From contig NZ_NFHH01000002.1 of NCBI RefSeq assembly GCF_002161285.1, positions 1 through 64,000 on the forward strand: a stretch of 64,000 bases of DNA, in the 5' to 3' direction. Position numbers and translations under genes: made by a program. The notes beneath the pieces were generated by a model. That model saw only the letters and a list, made by a program, of their open reading frames with translations. It was not told the DNA's origin and made no database searches. The stretch comes from Blautia sp. An81. GTDB lineage: Bacteria > Bacillota > Clostridia > Lachnospirales > Lachnospiraceae. Below, in pieces: positions 45,582 through 54,438 of this stretch (the stretch's first letter is position 1; every line of letters begins with the position of its first letter).

Positions 45582-46138
45582 ATGGCATATAAGAAGAAAT
45601 ACGCAGCATTTCTGCTTACTGCAGTGCTGGGAGCATCTCTGGCAGGCTGCGGCGCTTCCGGAGGAAATACCCGGGAAGAAACTGCAGCTCAGACAGAAGC
45701 AGCACAGGAGGATGCAGCCCAGGAAGGCACCACCCAAGAAGATACTGCACAGGCAGATACTGTGCAGGGAGAGGAGAGTACAGAGAGCAGCTCTCAGGAG
45801 ACAGACGAGGCAGGCAGTTCGGAAGAGAATGCAGGAGGAAGCAACATTTTAATCGCTTATTTTACCGCAGCGGAAAACAGCGGTGTAGATGCAGAAGCTT
45901 CTGCCAGTTATTCAGAAGTAGATGGAGAGGCCAAGGGAAGAATGGAGGCCCTGGCATAGATGATCCAGGCGGAAACAGGAGGAGACCTGTTCTCCATCCA
46001 GACAGAGGAAGTTTATCCTGCCGATGGAGGAGACTTGATCGACTATGCTGCCGAAGAGCAGGATGAAGATGCCCGCCCGGAACTTAGCACACACATTGAA
46101 AATCTGGATAATTACGACACGATCTTTATCGGCTATCC
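45582..46138 (+). pseudogene. Flavodoxin-like lipoprotein gene, 5' part (split by insertion)
   Basis: Paralogue of the 40701 lipoprotein: signal peptide with lipobox SLAGC, Gln/Glu-rich linker, then ILIAYFTAAENSGVD. A TAG at 45957-45959 interrupts the frame (GCA-TAG-ATG; homologous position Gln), after which MIQAETGGDLFSIQ and DNYDTIFIGYP continue in the same frame. The gene is cut after GGC-TAT-CC by the insertion at 46139-51354; its 3' part is at 51362-51590. The TAG and the insertion are two separate lesions. Confidence 0.85.
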
Positions 46139-46149
46139 TAAAATGGAGC
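46132..46149. repeat. Left junction of the 5.2-kb insertion
   Basis: Core GCTATCC (46132-46138), T, then the arm AAAATGGAGC (46140-46149). The core is repeated at the right junction and the arm is inverted there. Confidence 0.8.
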
Positions 46150-46260
46150 AGGGTTTTAGCTGTGTATAGCGTCTACCAAGTAACAATACAACCGAATATA
46201 GCCACACAATACACAAAGCATAGGAAAAAATGTGTATGCAGTAAGTGGGAATATATAATG

Positions 46261-46299
46261 ACTGGCAAGGAGAAAAGACACTCCATATGCCAGTTTTTT
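46261..46299 (+). terminator. Terminator near the left end of the insertion
   Basis: ACTGGCA (46261-46267) pairs with TGCCAGT (46288-46294), with an inner GGAG/CTCC, then TTTTTT. The region 46150-46499 otherwise holds no supported gene. Confidence 0.75.
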
Positions 46300-46499
46300 G
46301 TTAGGTAGATTGTAGATCACACCAGAGATGAGATGAAAACGCTGAATTCTAGCATTACCAGAATGGACGAGCAGATTGCCCGGTGTATGGTGATTCACCA
46401 AATGCTTAGTACCTGGATATCGGATACGCTGACCTTGCAGCCGGATTGTGTATATGAACGAGACGAGCAGAACAGGAGCGGATCAGCGTACCGAAGCTG

Positions 46500-46760
46500 A
46501 TGAAGATGACAGGACTGTCGAGAGGATTCTTTTATAAGAACGCAGAAGTCCGCAGGGAAATGGATCTGGCACTGGAGCGACAGACCGGGGTGATCGACAA
46601 AAGACGGGGAATCCTTGATAGCGCTATGGATAAGCAGATAGAGACCTTGCAGTATCAGATTGCACAGCTGCAGGCAGAAAATGAAGAACTGAAAAAGAAG
46701 AATTTGAGATTGCAGAAAGCACTGAACAAAAGAGACGTAAACCTCGCAAAGAATTTGTAA
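46500..46760 (+). pseudogene. Tn554-type TnpC remnant (DUF6262-like)
   Basis: The sequence MKMTGLSRGFFYKNAEVRRE matches the HTH part of TnpC, the small accessory protein of Tn554-family transposons, followed by a coiled coil (QYQIAQLQAENEELKKK). The matching frame extends upstream to about 46456 (ERISVPKLMK) and is cut by a stop there, so the N-terminus is missing. The partner recombinases TnpA and TnpB are absent. It is the only visible trace of the mobility genes of this insertion. Confidence 0.65.
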
Positions 46761-46883
46761 ATCATAAAATTGAAAACAATCAACACTGACCGGGTATGCG
46801 GGACGCATACCTGTTGGTGTTATGGAAATAGAATGCAAATTGCTTTTACCTGAGAATAATTCCATGATTTTTATTCAATTAAC

Positions 46884-46911
46884 TCGACTTATTATTTATT
46901 TGTCGTATAAT
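46884..46911 (+). promoter_or_regulatory. Promoter of the conflict-system operon
   Basis: TCGACT (46884-46889) and TATAAT (46906-46911), 16 bp apart, 31 bases before the GTG start at 46943; AAGGAG precedes that start. Confidence 0.6.
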
Positions 46912-46942
46912 GATAATATAAATCATGTAAGGAGTTAATGTT

Positions 46943-48214
46943 GTGGGTAGAGGTAATGATGCAATACCAACATGGAGCGGATTCAATTATCAAGGAAAAA
47001 TGATGCTATTATATGTTTTGGAATTGATAAATCAAATAGAACAAGATAAAGACGAAAAAATATATTCTGTCGAATTAGAAAAAGATGAGGATTTTTGTAT
47101 TATCTGTGATTCAGAATATAAGTCATTTCATCAGGTCAAAGCCTATTTGTCAAAAAACAAATGGAATAGTTATAGTAAAGCTATGGACAAGCTGTTACAG
47201 CATAGAGCTGAGTCAAGTAATCCAACAGCAAAATGTTATCTTACAGTTGCGAAAGAAATAGAAGATTGGGAAGATACATCCAACACATATAATACAAGTA
47301 TTGAATTATATAAAAGATCAAACAAAGTAGTTGGGGTTTGTGAAGTCAGAGATGAAATCAATAAAGAAATTGCAATATATTTGAAAAATAAAAAATACAC
47401 TGACAAAGCGATAGAAGTCGTATATGCAGAATTATGCTTATTTTTAGATGATATTATTGCAAAAATGCATAGACAAGCTTTCGGGAAAAGAAAGTATATA
47501 ATAAGTTTTTCTGACATTATAGGACTTGTAGAAGCTGCCATCGAAAAAGAGGAAGTTCGTAAAGAATTCTATTTAAAAGAAAGAGTTTACGAATATGTCA
47601 TGGAGAATATTGAAAAGGCTTTGAATAATTTATGTGAAGAGGAATGTGCAACTTCTCTAGAAAATTGTAACAAAGTATGTGCAGCTAAATGTGGATATGA
47701 AAAGATAATGGAAATTATTGATTATAGTCAGTTTTGTAAATTGCTTAATCCAAGTAAACGAGAAGATTGGGACAATGAATTAGCTTTGGTAGAAAACTTG
47801 CCGATTGAAAAAATACAAAGTGAAATTTATGAATTGTTATACCAAAGTGATACTCCTGAAAAGGTTACAGGGGATAATTATGGATTATACTTACAATCAA
47901 AACATTCGCAGGCACCAAACCAACAGATCATACCTACATTTTTAGATTTAACACGTGGAGCTAAAAAAGAACAGGCGTTGCAGCGTATTTTTCAAAATAT
48001 TATTAATAATACAGACATTATAGATATACTAGCAGGAAATAGCATTACTGTTATTCCAGGAAGTTATTCAGGCTCGTTGTCTCAGGCACAAATTACATCT
48101 GGTTGGAAAGAGAGTTCTCCTGATAAAGTAAATGGATATTACAAAGATATAGAACTGATCTCGGCACAGGAATTGAAGGAAAAATTCGAAAAAAATGGAG
48201 GTAATCATGATTGA
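46943..48214 (+). CDS. ABC-3C system nuclease-like component (CTD protein)
   Basis: A 423-residue protein. The N-terminal ~100 residues fit a restriction-endonuclease-like fold: GFNYQGKMMLLYVL, then ELEKDEDF and FHQVKAYL, the Glu-Asp-Gln-x-Lys pattern of Mrr/Cap4-type nucleases. A cysteine-rich stretch (CEEECATSLENCNKVC) near 233 is followed by a C-terminal domain shared by first genes of ABC three-component systems. The GTG start has AAGGAG 7 bases upstream. It is coupled to the next gene by overlap. Likely the effector that cuts DNA when the ATPase partner is triggered. Confidence 0.75.
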   Translation: MGRGNDAIPTWSGFNYQGKMMLLYVLELINQIEQDKDEKIYSVELEKDEDFCIICDSEYKSFHQVKAYLSKNKWNSYSKAMDKLLQHRAESSNPTAKCYLTVAKEIEDWEDTSNTYNTSIELYKRSNKVVGVCEVRDEINKEIAIYLKNKKYTDKAIEVVYAELCLFLDDIIAKMHRQAFGKRKYIISFSDIIGLVEAAIEKEEVRKEFYLKERVYEYVMENIEKALNNLCEEECATSLENCNKVCAAKCGYEKIMEIIDYSQFCKLLNPSKREDWDNELALVENLPIEKIQSEIYELLYQSDTPEKVTGDNYGLYLQSKHSQAPNQQIIPTFLDLTRGAKKEQALQRIFQNIINNTDIIDILAGNSITVIPGSYSGSLSQAQITSGWKESSPDKVNGYYKDIELISAQELKEKFEKNGGNHD

Positions 48215-48923
48215 CATAATAATGGATATCATTCGCTTATTAAATGAAGGAAATGTTATTCCGATGCAAAAGGATCAAAACACAAAAATTGATTTATATA
48301 ATGACCAAGTGCAATTATTTGTGGATAGTTCGGGAGAAGAAAACAAGTATTATTATTTTGCTGAATTTGCAATAGATGATGAACAGGATAATTTAGCACA
48401 GATTGAAGATGTGGTATTAAATAGTGATGTATATACAGTTATAGGAAAGCCTAAGCCAAGTAATTCATATATGATATTATTATGGAAGGTAGAGCAGATA
48501 GATGAAAGCCTATATCCATACATCATACAAATTGAAGAAAACGAATTCTTTTATAAAAAATATGTATTCTACTACACAGAAAAGGAACAGAAATGTTTTT
48601 CGGAATGGTATGGGACATTGAATATTGATAAAAAACCGGTGCTTGATACAGTATTAGAGGCATTGCAGTCTTTGAACGATGAGTCGGATCAGATGCAATT
48701 CTTGACTCGGCTATTGAGCAAAGTTCCATTTTTTAATCCGGTATTTCCGAAAGCTGTCATGAATGATTTTAGTAAAATGGTAAGACAAAAAATAGATGGG
48801 ATAAGGAAACAAAAGAATACTGTTGAAATGATAAATGATATATTCATAAAGTCGATTGAAGAAGAAACTTTTGATACAGAAGTGTTATCTGACATGATAT
48901 ATCAAAAAATAATGGAGGAATAA
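48207..48923 (+). CDS. ABC-3C system middle component
   Basis: A 238-residue acidic protein with no catalytic motif recognised. ATG 48207 follows GGAGG by 5 bases and overlaps the upstream gene by 8 bases; its stop lies 4 bases before the ATPase gene. Size and position match the middle component of ABC three-component conflict systems, thought to link the SMC-like ATPase to the effector. The assignment rests mainly on gene order. Confidence 0.65.
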   Translation: MIDIIMDIIRLLNEGNVIPMQKDQNTKIDLYNDQVQLFVDSSGEENKYYYFAEFAIDDEQDNLAQIEDVVLNSDVYTVIGKPKPSNSYMILLWKVEQIDESLYPYIIQIEENEFFYKKYVFYYTEKEQKCFSEWYGTLNIDKKPVLDTVLEALQSLNDESDQMQFLTRLLSKVPFFNPVFPKAVMNDFSKMVRQKIDGIRKQKNTVEMINDIFIKSIEEETFDTEVLSDMIYQKIMEE

Positions 48924-48927
48924 TTGG

Positions 48928-51216
48928 ATGGGGTATACATTTAAAAGTATCTGTATTAGAAACTTTAAATATATAACAGATAATAAGCCTTTGGAATTTG
49001 ATTTTATGAATAGCAATATTGTAATTTTGGATGGTCAGAACGGATATGGCAAGACTACATTATTTGATGCCATTGAAATTCTACTGACGGGGAGAATAAA
49101 GCATTTTAATCCAAGTTTACAAAATCGAAAAACGGAAACTTTGGGAACACTGGCCAATGATATGGGAAAAGATATAGTTATTACAGCTATTTTATTATCC
49201 GATATCGGCGAAGAAATGCATATAGAGAGAAAACTTTTATGTAAAAATGAATTCAAAAGTAGTCTTAAGCTTAACGCTCAAGATATTAGTCAGGATGAAC
49301 TGTATAATAAACTTCATTTGAGTTCGAGTATGTTTGAAATAGGTACATACATTTCTCAAAGTGAATCTTTGGACTTTTTACAAAATAAGTATAGGGATAG
49401 AAAGAACTCGGTATCGTCTCTTTTGGATGATTCTGAAATATCAGATAAAATTCAGGCATTGAAATCAGTTCAAGAATGTATTTTTAGTAAAGTGCAAAAA
49501 GAGACTGAAGAGAAAGAGAAACAAATACAAGAAATCGAGAAAAAAGTAAAAGAGATAAAAGAGCAGGCAGATCATATTGTCATAAATACAGAATTGCCAG
49601 GCGAAGATATACGATTATTTGACGATGTAGAATATGGATTTGATGTTATAAGATTAGATCAAGGAGTTACTTATGAGACAGTTATTCAACAACTTAAGCA
49701 AATTGAAGAATTTCTAGAGAATTATGATGAATTTGTTCGATACAAAACCAATTCTATTATACGGGAATTACAGAGAACTCCCAAAAAATTGTTTATGGCA
49801 TTATTCTATCAAAAAGAAATAGAATTACTTAAGAAAAAAGAGGATCTAATAAACGAGTTAATTAAAAGTAAAGAATTGTTAACAAACTATACAAATAGCA
49901 TATGGTCAGTGGATAAAACAATTTTTCAAAAAATCAAAATCGATCCAGAAGTAATAAAACAAATAGAAACACTTTTATTAAAGCAGAAAAAAGAACAAAG
50001 TCAGTTGAACGATGCAGATAAAGTTTTGGCACAAATGACAAGGGCTAGAAGGGGGCTTATTAAAGAATTCAATACTGCTGTGGAGGCTGAAAAGTTCAGT
50101 AAAAATAAATGCCCACTGTGCGGAACTATTTTTGAGGATATTGATTCAGCTATTACAGAAACGGAACAATTTATAAAAAATATTCATACGGATGGTATAA
50201 AAATAATTGAAGATCTTGAAATTCAAATAGTAAATTTGTTCGAAGAAAAAATTATTCCTGTCTTAAAAGAGTTTCTTGAGGAAAACAAAATATTAATAAA
50301 CATAAACGATAGTTTACTAGGTTGTAAAGGGCTCTCAGTGGAGAAATTACAGCAATTAATGGACAAAGCAAATATATCGGAATTCAATTCTAAGGAAAAT
50401 GAAAATTTCGATATTGAAGAATTTTCTCAAAGATATGAAACGCTACTGAAGGAACTTAAGGAAAAAGAAGTTCCTAACAAAATTATTTTTCAAGAAAAGC
50501 AGGTTGAACTGTATAAATCAATTCACAATACTTACTACCATAATAAGAAACCACAGCATACGGTAGAAACGTTACGAAGTAAGGAACAATTTGTTGCAAA
50601 GCTATTTAATGACAATCTCTCTATGAGACTTTCTTCTGAAGAGACACAAATGAAAAAACTTAAAAGTGATTATGAGAAATATAAGAAGAAAGCAGATATC
50701 ATGGTAGACTCGGTAAAAATATTGCTTAACAAGTACGAGGATGCAAACAAAGAATATCAAACACAACTTATCAATGCAATTAAAATTCCATTGATGGTAT
50801 ATAGTGGAAGAATTATACAGAATTATCCTTTAGGTTTAGGAATTAGAGCAGTTGTTAAAACTAATCAACTAGTATTTGAAGCAGGTTGCAAAAGTGGAAA
50901 TGATGTCTATAATATTTTGAGTACAGGACAACTAAATGGTCTTTCGATTGCATTGCTGCTATCAATAAAAAATGTATATGGCAATACAGAGGGGTTGGAC
51001 ATTTTACTTATAGATGACCCACTTCAAACTATTGACGATATAAGTGCAATTTCCCTTGCAGATTTATTGACACAGCAAGGGATTGGGCAAATTGTATTGT
51101 CAACACATGAAGAAACGAAAGCAGCTTTGCTTCGATATAAATTTAAACGTGCAGGAATGAGTGTTTTAGAACAGAATATGCAGGCACTTTATATGAGAGC
51201 AGTGACAGAAGAATAG
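48928..51216 (+). CDS. ABC-3C system ATPase (SMC/Rad50-like)
   Basis: A 762-residue ABC ATPase of the SMC/RecN-like type. Walker A GQNGYGKTT lies near 36, two long coiled-coil arms surround a Rad50-like zinc-hook half-site CPLCG near 394, the ABC signature LSTGQLNGLS near 663, Walker B ILLIDDPLQ near 691 and the switch histidine in STHEE near 727. GGAGG precedes the ATG. It probably senses invading or aberrant DNA and licenses the nuclease-like partner. Its stop is about 140 bases before the right end of the insertion. Confidence 0.85.
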   Translation: MGYTFKSICIRNFKYITDNKPLEFDFMNSNIVILDGQNGYGKTTLFDAIEILLTGRIKHFNPSLQNRKTETLGTLANDMGKDIVITAILLSDIGEEMHIERKLLCKNEFKSSLKLNAQDISQDELYNKLHLSSSMFEIGTYISQSESLDFLQNKYRDRKNSVSSLLDDSEISDKIQALKSVQECIFSKVQKETEEKEKQIQEIEKKVKEIKEQADHIVINTELPGEDIRLFDDVEYGFDVIRLDQGVTYETVIQQLKQIEEFLENYDEFVRYKTNSIIRELQRTPKKLFMALFYQKEIELLKKKEDLINELIKSKELLTNYTNSIWSVDKTIFQKIKIDPEVIKQIETLLLKQKKEQSQLNDADKVLAQMTRARRGLIKEFNTAVEAEKFSKNKCPLCGTIFEDIDSAITETEQFIKNIHTDGIKIIEDLEIQIVNLFEEKIIPVLKEFLEENKILININDSLLGCKGLSVEKLQQLMDKANISEFNSKENENFDIEEFSQRYETLLKELKEKEVPNKIIFQEKQVELYKSIHNTYYHNKKPQHTVETLRSKEQFVAKLFNDNLSMRLSSEETQMKKLKSDYEKYKKKADIMVDSVKILLNKYEDANKEYQTQLINAIKIPLMVYSGRIIQNYPLGLGIRAVVKTNQLVFEAGCKSGNDVYNILSTGQLNGLSIALLLSIKNVYGNTEGLDILLIDDPLQTIDDISAISLADLLTQQGIGQIVLSTHEETKAALLRYKFKRAGMSVLEQNMQALYMRAVTEE

Positions 51217-51344
51217 AAAGAGAGTGGAAGGCCAGAGATAAACGGAATCAGACTTTATCGCTGGCTTTTCCTATAAAAATCGGAACACAGTACACAAGTC
51301 TACATCCAGTTAAATCCCGAGTTTTTAAGGGATTCTAGGAAGGG

Positions 51345-51361
51345 GCTCCATTTTGCTATCC
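51345..51361. repeat. Right junction of the 5.2-kb insertion
   Basis: Arm GCTCCATTTT (51345-51354), the inverse of 46140-46149, followed by the core GCTATCC (51355-51361). Confidence 0.8.
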
Positions 51362-51590
51362 GATCTGGTGGGGCATCGCCGCCTGGCCGGTAGACTCCTT
51401 TGTAGAGAACAATGATTTTACAGGAAAGACTGTGATTCCATTTGCAACCTCCGCATCATCAGGACTTGGCGAAAGCGGACAGCTTCTGGCGGACATGGCA
51501 GGAACTGGAAACTGGCAGGAAGGTATGAGATTCGGCTCCAGACCAGACGAAGCAGATGTGCAGGAATGGGTGAATGGACTGGGGTTGTAA
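51362..51590 (+). pseudogene. Flavodoxin-like lipoprotein gene, 3' part
   Basis: Continuing from the split codon, the frame reads I-WWGIAAWPVDSFVENNDF, GKTVIPFATSASSGLGESG and ends ADVQEWVNGLGL with TAA at 51588-51590. This is the second half of a flavodoxin_4 domain. Joined to 45582-46138 it gives a complete lipoprotein apart from the TAG at 45957. It has no start codon or ribosome site of its own. Confidence 0.85.
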
Positions 51591-51648
51591 ACATTGAGAA
51601 CAGAATAGGTAGAAATAGGGGCAGGGTATTGGGTATCCTGCCTTTTTT
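51562..51648 (+). terminator. Flavodoxin tail repeat A with terminator
   Basis: First of three ~90-bp related segments (also 52875-52960 and 54325-54417). It ends in the stem GGCAGG (51620-51625) / CCTGCC (51637-51642) with TTTTTT, the terminator of the flavodoxin gene. 51649-51891 holds no supported gene. Confidence 0.75.
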
Positions 51649-51891
51649 AGTGCCATTTAAGGGGCCAAAAGAGATTTTTAAATGGCATTTTGAATTTCTT
51701 AAAAATAGGAAAAAAGATAATTTACTTATTGGGAGGAACAACAGCTACGCTGATATTCTGATAGATATCGCTGTGATTCTATGATATACTATGTGGCAAA
51801 AGAATCACAGGGCAAAGGGTGTTTTTTTGGGGCATGATAATACCAGGAAAGCAGAAACCATTCATTTGATTATATATGGGAGGCAGATACC

Positions 51892-52689
51892 ATGCCATTA
51901 TTTGACAATGAAAATAGAATCTTACAGATCGAAACAGAAAAAGAGGAAATTTTTAAGTTTATGGAAAATCCGCTGATCAGTCAGCCGTTTACCGAAGATT
52001 TTGCCAAGAGGTTTTCATGGAGTACAAATGCAATCGAGGGAAATACACTGTCACTGGAAGAAACAATCGCAGTGATCGATTACGATGAAGTAAGATCGAA
52101 CCATACCTATTCAGAATATACAGATGCAAAAAATGCGTACTATGCAATTCGGAAAATGCTGCTTCCCTTTGCGAAGACAGTTATTGATGAAGAGTGGATC
52201 CAGAAGGCAAATGGATATATCAGACATATGCAGGGAGAGTATAGAGATACCACGGTTTATATTGGAAATCTGGCGGAAGCTGTATACTATCCGCCGGATC
52301 CGCAGGATATTCCGGAGCTTATGAAAAGTTGGATCAGGGAAACAAATATAGAAGCAGTGACAGTGAAAGAGGTTTTTGAAAAAATTGCAGCCAATCATGT
52401 CCGGTTTGAACGGATCCATCCTTTTGCAGATGGAAACGGAAGAACCGGGAGGATGATCATTAATCAGCAACTGATCAATAACGGGTTGCTGCCTGTCTCA
52501 ATCCAGCCGACTGGAAAGTACAGAGAAGCATTCAGAAGATATGATAAAAGAGAAGATCTTTCAGAAATGGTCTATGTTTTGTTGAGAAGCGAACTGGAAT
52601 CTTTTGACAGAGTCCGCAGCCTGGCTTTGAAACTTTCCAAAGATCGGGAGAAACAGAAAAAGGAAATGAAACATATTCAAAACAGATAG
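51892..52689 (+). CDS. Fic/DOC family protein with N-terminal inhibitory motif
   Basis: A 265-residue Fic protein, which usually transfers AMP from ATP to a protein target. The active-site motif HPFADGNGRTGR (near 181) is complete. The N-terminal TNAIEGN (near 46) fits the inhibitory motif [S/T]xxxE[G/N] of class II Fic enzymes, which self-restrain activity. The flap region (VYIGNLAEAVYYPPDP) is also present. The ATG at 51892 lies just after GGAGGCAGATACC. It stands alone between flavodoxin-tail repeats, suggesting capture as an accessory gene. Confidence 0.88.
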   Translation: MPLFDNENRILQIETEKEEIFKFMENPLISQPFTEDFAKRFSWSTNAIEGNTLSLEETIAVIDYDEVRSNHTYSEYTDAKNAYYAIRKMLLPFAKTVIDEEWIQKANGYIRHMQGEYRDTTVYIGNLAEAVYYPPDPQDIPELMKSWIRETNIEAVTVKEVFEKIAANHVRFERIHPFADGNGRTGRMIINQQLINNGLLPVSIQPTGKYREAFRRYDKREDLSEMVYVLLRSELESFDRVRSLALKLSKDREKQKKEMKHIQNR

Positions 52690-52696
52690 AATCGAT

Positions 52697-52782
52697 AGGA
52701 TCTGTAACAGAAGGCCATCCGGACAAAATGTAACCCAATCGTGGACATTATACTGGATGTGTGTCTGAAAGAAGATGCCACA
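52697..52782 (+). pseudogene. metK 5' fragment (S-adenosylmethionine synthetase)
   Basis: GSVTEGHPDKM is the conserved N-terminal motif of MetK. After ATG-T two bases are missing, and the match continues in another frame (NPIVDIILDVCLKEDA). Only about 30 codons remain and there is no start. It is a stray fragment of a housekeeping gene whose functional copy should lie elsewhere. Confidence 0.7.
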
Positions 52783-53032
52783 CTTTTGTATCCTGTTAAG
52801 CCCAGTAAAATCAAGGGCTAGGAGAAACGACCTCCGGTTTAGTATCCGGTCAGGAGCGGATGAAGCGGATGTTCAGGAATGGGTGAATGGACTGGGACTG
52901 TAATTGTTAGAAATAGAATATGCAGAAATGTGGGCAGGGTGTATGGCATCCTGCCTTTTTGCATGGGAAAAAGAAACAGTCACAGGGTCATTTTCAAAAA
53001 ATAAAATATATTGTTTTTTTGAAAGCGATATC
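52783..53032. other. Patchwork intergenic region
   Basis: Between the metK fragment and the next promoter there is a second flavodoxin tail and its terminator (listed separately). GTTAAGCCCAGTAAAATC near 52795 loosely resembles sequence at 51308-51330 beside the right end of the 5.2-kb insertion. No gene is supported. Confidence 0.4.
52835..52960 (+). pseudogene. Flavodoxin 3' tail, copy B, with terminator
   Basis: The frame GADEADVQEWVNGLGL with TAA at 52901-52903 repeats the end of the split flavodoxin gene. The stem GGCAGG (52933-52938) / CCTGCC (52950-52955) and TTTTT follow. Nothing of the rest of the gene precedes it. Confidence 0.75.
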
Positions 53033-53061
53033 TTGCATATACTCTATGCAGACGATATAAT
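53033..53061 (+). promoter_or_regulatory. Promoter with palindrome for the second DUF4143 gene
   Basis: TTGCAT (53033-53038) and TATAAT (53056-53061), 17 bp apart. TGCATA-TACTC-TATGCA (53034-53050) is a perfect inverted repeat covering the -35 box and spacer, a likely operator. Confidence 0.65.
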
Positions 53062-53121
53062 AAGCACAACAGTATGATTTCGAAAAAATAAAAAAATATA
53101 ATTTTTGAAAGTGGTGACAAT

Positions 53122-54318
53122 ATGAAAATAATTACGAGGAGAAAATACCTTGATAGAATTATTGAACTGAATGGAACGCCTGATATTAAAATTATTACTG
53201 GTATTCGACGCTCGGGCAAGTCGAAGCTGATGCAGGCGTATATTGAATATTTGAAAAGTCAATTTGAAAATATTAACATTATTTTCATTGATTTTATGGA
53301 CCTGGCATATGAAGAAATTAAGGAATACCATGCATTGCATTCCTATGTGGAAGAAAATTATCAGGCAGGAAAAATAAATTATCTTTTTGTTGACGAAGTC
53401 CAGATGTGTCCTAAATTTGAACTTGCGATCAATAGTCTGTATTCTAAGGGAAAATACGATATTTACGTAACTGGCTCAAATGCTTTTTTGCTGAGTGCTG
53501 ATCTGGCAACTCTTTTTACAGGACGTTTTATTGAAATTCATGTGTTCCCTTTCAGTTTTCAGGAATATTGCCAGTATTATGATGAAATCAGCGATAAAGA
53601 CAAGCTTTTTGATAGTTATTCAATGCAGGGCGGTCTTGCAGGTTCCTATCTGTATAGAACAGAGAAAGACAGAACGAACTATATCAAAGAGGTTTACGAA
53701 ACGATTGTTACAAGAGATCTGGTGCAGAAATATGCCTTGCCTGATACGTTTGTTCTGCAGCGGTTGAGTGAGTTCCTTATGGATAATATCAGTAACCTGA
53801 CATCTCCGAATAAGATCAGCAAACTGCTGACAGCTAATACGATTACGACGAATCATGTGACGGTTGGAAAATATATTAAATATTTGTGTAATGCCTTTGT
53901 TTTTTATGACATTAAGCGTTATGATATTCGGGGGAAAAAATATCTGGAAAGTTCAGAAAAATTCTATTTATGTGATACTGGTATCAGGTACGCAGTTCTC
54001 GGAAGCAGAAACATGGATTATGGTAGAATATATGAGAATATAGTCTGTATCGAACTTCTTCGCCGTGGATATGATGTTTATGTCGGAAAACTGTATCAGA
54101 AAGAAATCGACTTTGTGGCACAGAGAGGAAGCGAAAAAATATATATTCAGGTAAGTGATGATATTTCCGGACAGGAAACATTTGAGAGGGAGTGTTCACC
54201 GCTGCTTCAAATACGAGATGCTTATCCTAAGATGATTATCGCCCGGACCAGACATCCGAAATACAGCTATGAAGGAGTTAACATTCACGATATAGCTGAC
54301 TGGCTGCTGCAGGAATAG
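53122..54318 (+). CDS. DUF4143-family ATP-binding protein (AAA_14), paralogue
   Basis: A 398-residue P-loop ATPase: Walker [10 protein letters not shown] near 27, Walker B YLFVDEVQ near 89, [20 protein letters not shown] near 118-137, and a C-terminal DUF4143/nuclease-like region with KEIDFVAQ. It shares the full architecture of 328-1527 but is clearly diverged. GTGGTGA is a weak ribosome site before the ATG. A palindromic promoter precedes it, as in the first gene. It sits between flavodoxin-tail repeats B and C. Confidence 0.85.
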   Translation: MKIITRRKYLDRIIELNGTPDIKIITGIRRSGKSKLMQAYIEYLKSQFENINIIFIDFMDLAYEEIKEYHALHSYVEENYQAGKINYLFVDEVQMCPKFELAINSLYSKGKYDIYVTGSNAFLLSADLATLFTGRFIEIHVFPFSFQEYCQYYDEISDKDKLFDSYSMQGGLAGSYLYRTEKDRTNYIKEVYETIVTRDLVQKYALPDTFVLQRLSEFLMDNISNLTSPNKISKLLTANTITTNHVTVGKYIKYLCNAFVFYDIKRYDIRGKKYLESSEKFYLCDTGIRYAVLGSRNMDYGRIYENIVCIELLRRGYDVYVGKLYQKEIDFVAQRGSEKIYIQVSDDISGQETFERECSPLLQIRDAYPKMIIARTRHPKYSYEGVNIHDIADWLLQE

Positions 54319-54324
54319 TTTGAT

Positions 54325-54417
54325 GGAGTGGGGAATGGGAGAATGGACTGGGTCTGTAACTGCTGAGAACAGAATATTTTGGAAATATGGGCAGGGTATT
54401 GGGTATCCTGCCTTTTT
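54325..54417 (+). terminator. Flavodoxin tail repeat C with terminator
   Basis: A third, more decayed copy of the flavodoxin end (GGAATGGGAGAATGGACTGGG) followed by the stem GGCAGG (54390-54395) / CCTGCC (54407-54412) and TTTTT. It serves as terminator of the second DUF4143 gene. Confidence 0.7.
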
Positions 54418-54438
54418 CCTGCTTAAATCTATATTTTA

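Larger units (their letters stand above)
46139..51354. mobile_element. 5.2-kb insertion (Tn554-like remnant) carrying an ABC-3C conflict system
   Basis: Boundaries are defined by a split host gene: 46138 joined to 51362 restores an uninterrupted flavodoxin frame. A 7-bp direct repeat GCTATCC sits at both ends, and the element ends are inverted 10-bp arms. Circularised, they read GCTCCATTTT-GCTATCC(T)-AAAATGGAGC, the shape of a tyrosine-recombinase core site. Inside are a tnpC-type remnant and three AT-rich genes of a conflict system. No integrase gene remains, so it is either decayed or moved in trans. Composition differs sharply from both flanks. Confidence 0.8.

Noticed and set aside
46139-51354. 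Classical DDE insertion sequence or IS66-type element
   Set aside because: No DDE transposase or typical terminal repeats; the ends form a spacer-and-arms core and the only mobility trace is TnpC-like.
51566-51784. 72-codon open frame after the split flavodoxin gene
   Set aside because: It overlaps the flavodoxin 3' end and its terminator, and has no ribosome site.
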